This document shows positions 31,764 through 32,064 of a stretch of DNA of 32,064 bases, piece after piece. Location of the stretch: contig QANT01004293.1 of NCBI GenBank assembly GCA_003254885.1, positions 1 through 32,064 of the forward strand. Direction: 5' to 3'. Position 1 is the first letter of the stretch. Each line of letters starts with the position of its first letter. The notes beneath the pieces are model-generated. The model searched no databases and had not been told where the DNA came from. It was given only the letters and a program-made list of their open reading frames with translations. The DNA comes from Purshia tridentata (lineage: Eukaryota; Streptophyta; Magnoliopsida; Rosales; Rosaceae). The position numbers and the translations under genes are program-made.

Positions 31764-32064
31764 AAAGAGTCAATTAGACTAATGAGCAGCGAAAATGGGC
31801 TGCACCTAAATTTGCAATCGACGGGTAATCCAATTGAAATGACCTTGTAATTGTTACCTCTACACCTAAATTTGATCTTTCTCCCCTTAATTAAGAAAAA
31901 AAATTCTCCGAAAATAGTTTTTCCCTAAAGTTTTCAACTTTACTCCTCCACTTTCAAGTTGGGTTTTGTTTTTTGTTTTTTTTTTTGAAGGGTATAGTTA
32001 AAAAAAAAATTGAGGGGATTTAATATAGAAATTTAGGATTAAATATCAAGTTTCAATACTTTTT
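31764..32064. other. Intergenic region to window end
   Basis: AT-rich with a T-run at 31970-31986 and an A-run at about 32000. No gene seen. Confidence 0.55.

Noticed and set aside
1..32064. CRISPR array, bacterial operon, tRNA or rRNA genes
   Set aside because: The sequence is clearly plant nuclear DNA with spliced genes; no regularly spaced repeat-spacer array and no tRNA or rRNA signature was seen.

Overview
The window is AT-rich nuclear DNA from a flowering plant, almost certainly a eudicot. Evidence is the GT-AG introns, TATA-containing promoters, abundant MITE-like elements, and a tandem array of two-exon A-type cytochrome P450 genes of the CYP93/CYP712 clan, including one with very strong flavone synthase II (CYP93B) character. 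The species cannot be named from the sequence.

Four protein-coding genes are well supported, all on the + strand. Gene 1 (8895-10528) is a 516-aa P450 of CYP712/CYP705 type. Gene 2 (13166-15001) is a 535-aa divergent CYP93 P450. Gene 3 (23378-25276) is a 523-aa CYP93B flavone synthase II / flavanone 2-hydroxylase candidate. Gene 4 (26510-29473) is a five-exon, 360-aa ABHD18-type alpha/beta hydrolase, a conserved gene unrelated to the P450s that probably marks the edge of the array. Each P450 has one intron just before the I-helix oxygen-binding motif and a TATA-like box 60-90 bp before the ATG.

Layout: 1-290 is a 27-bp minisatellite. 290-7880 is gene-poor and holds microsatellites, a strong hairpin, a hAT-type element with a near-perfect 8-bp target-site duplication (5454-6126) and a Mutator-like MITE with an 11-bp duplication (6250-6468). 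7885-10870 is gene 1 with its flanks. 11668-12690 repeats gene 1's upstream and downstream flanks with no gene between them, so it looks like a deleted tandem copy; a third, more decayed 3' flank follows at 12734-12935. Gene 2 comes next. Between genes 2 and 3 lie two copies of a minus-strand promoter plus a short conserved ORF (17480-18115 and 20395-21055), a relic of a gene-2-like 3' end (19189-19300), LTR-like fragments and MITEs. 29474-32064 holds gene 4's downstream region, a local direct repeat, a 47-codon minus-strand ORF and a MITE.

Biologically, gene 3 probably converts flavanones to flavones (or 2-hydroxyflavanones) at the endoplasmic reticulum. Genes 1 and 2 are related oxidases whose substrates cannot be read from sequence. 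The most interesting signal is the duplication history: modules of P450 plus flanks were duplicated, and at least two P450 bodies were then lost while their flanks survived. An unidentified small minus-strand gene was duplicated in the same process.
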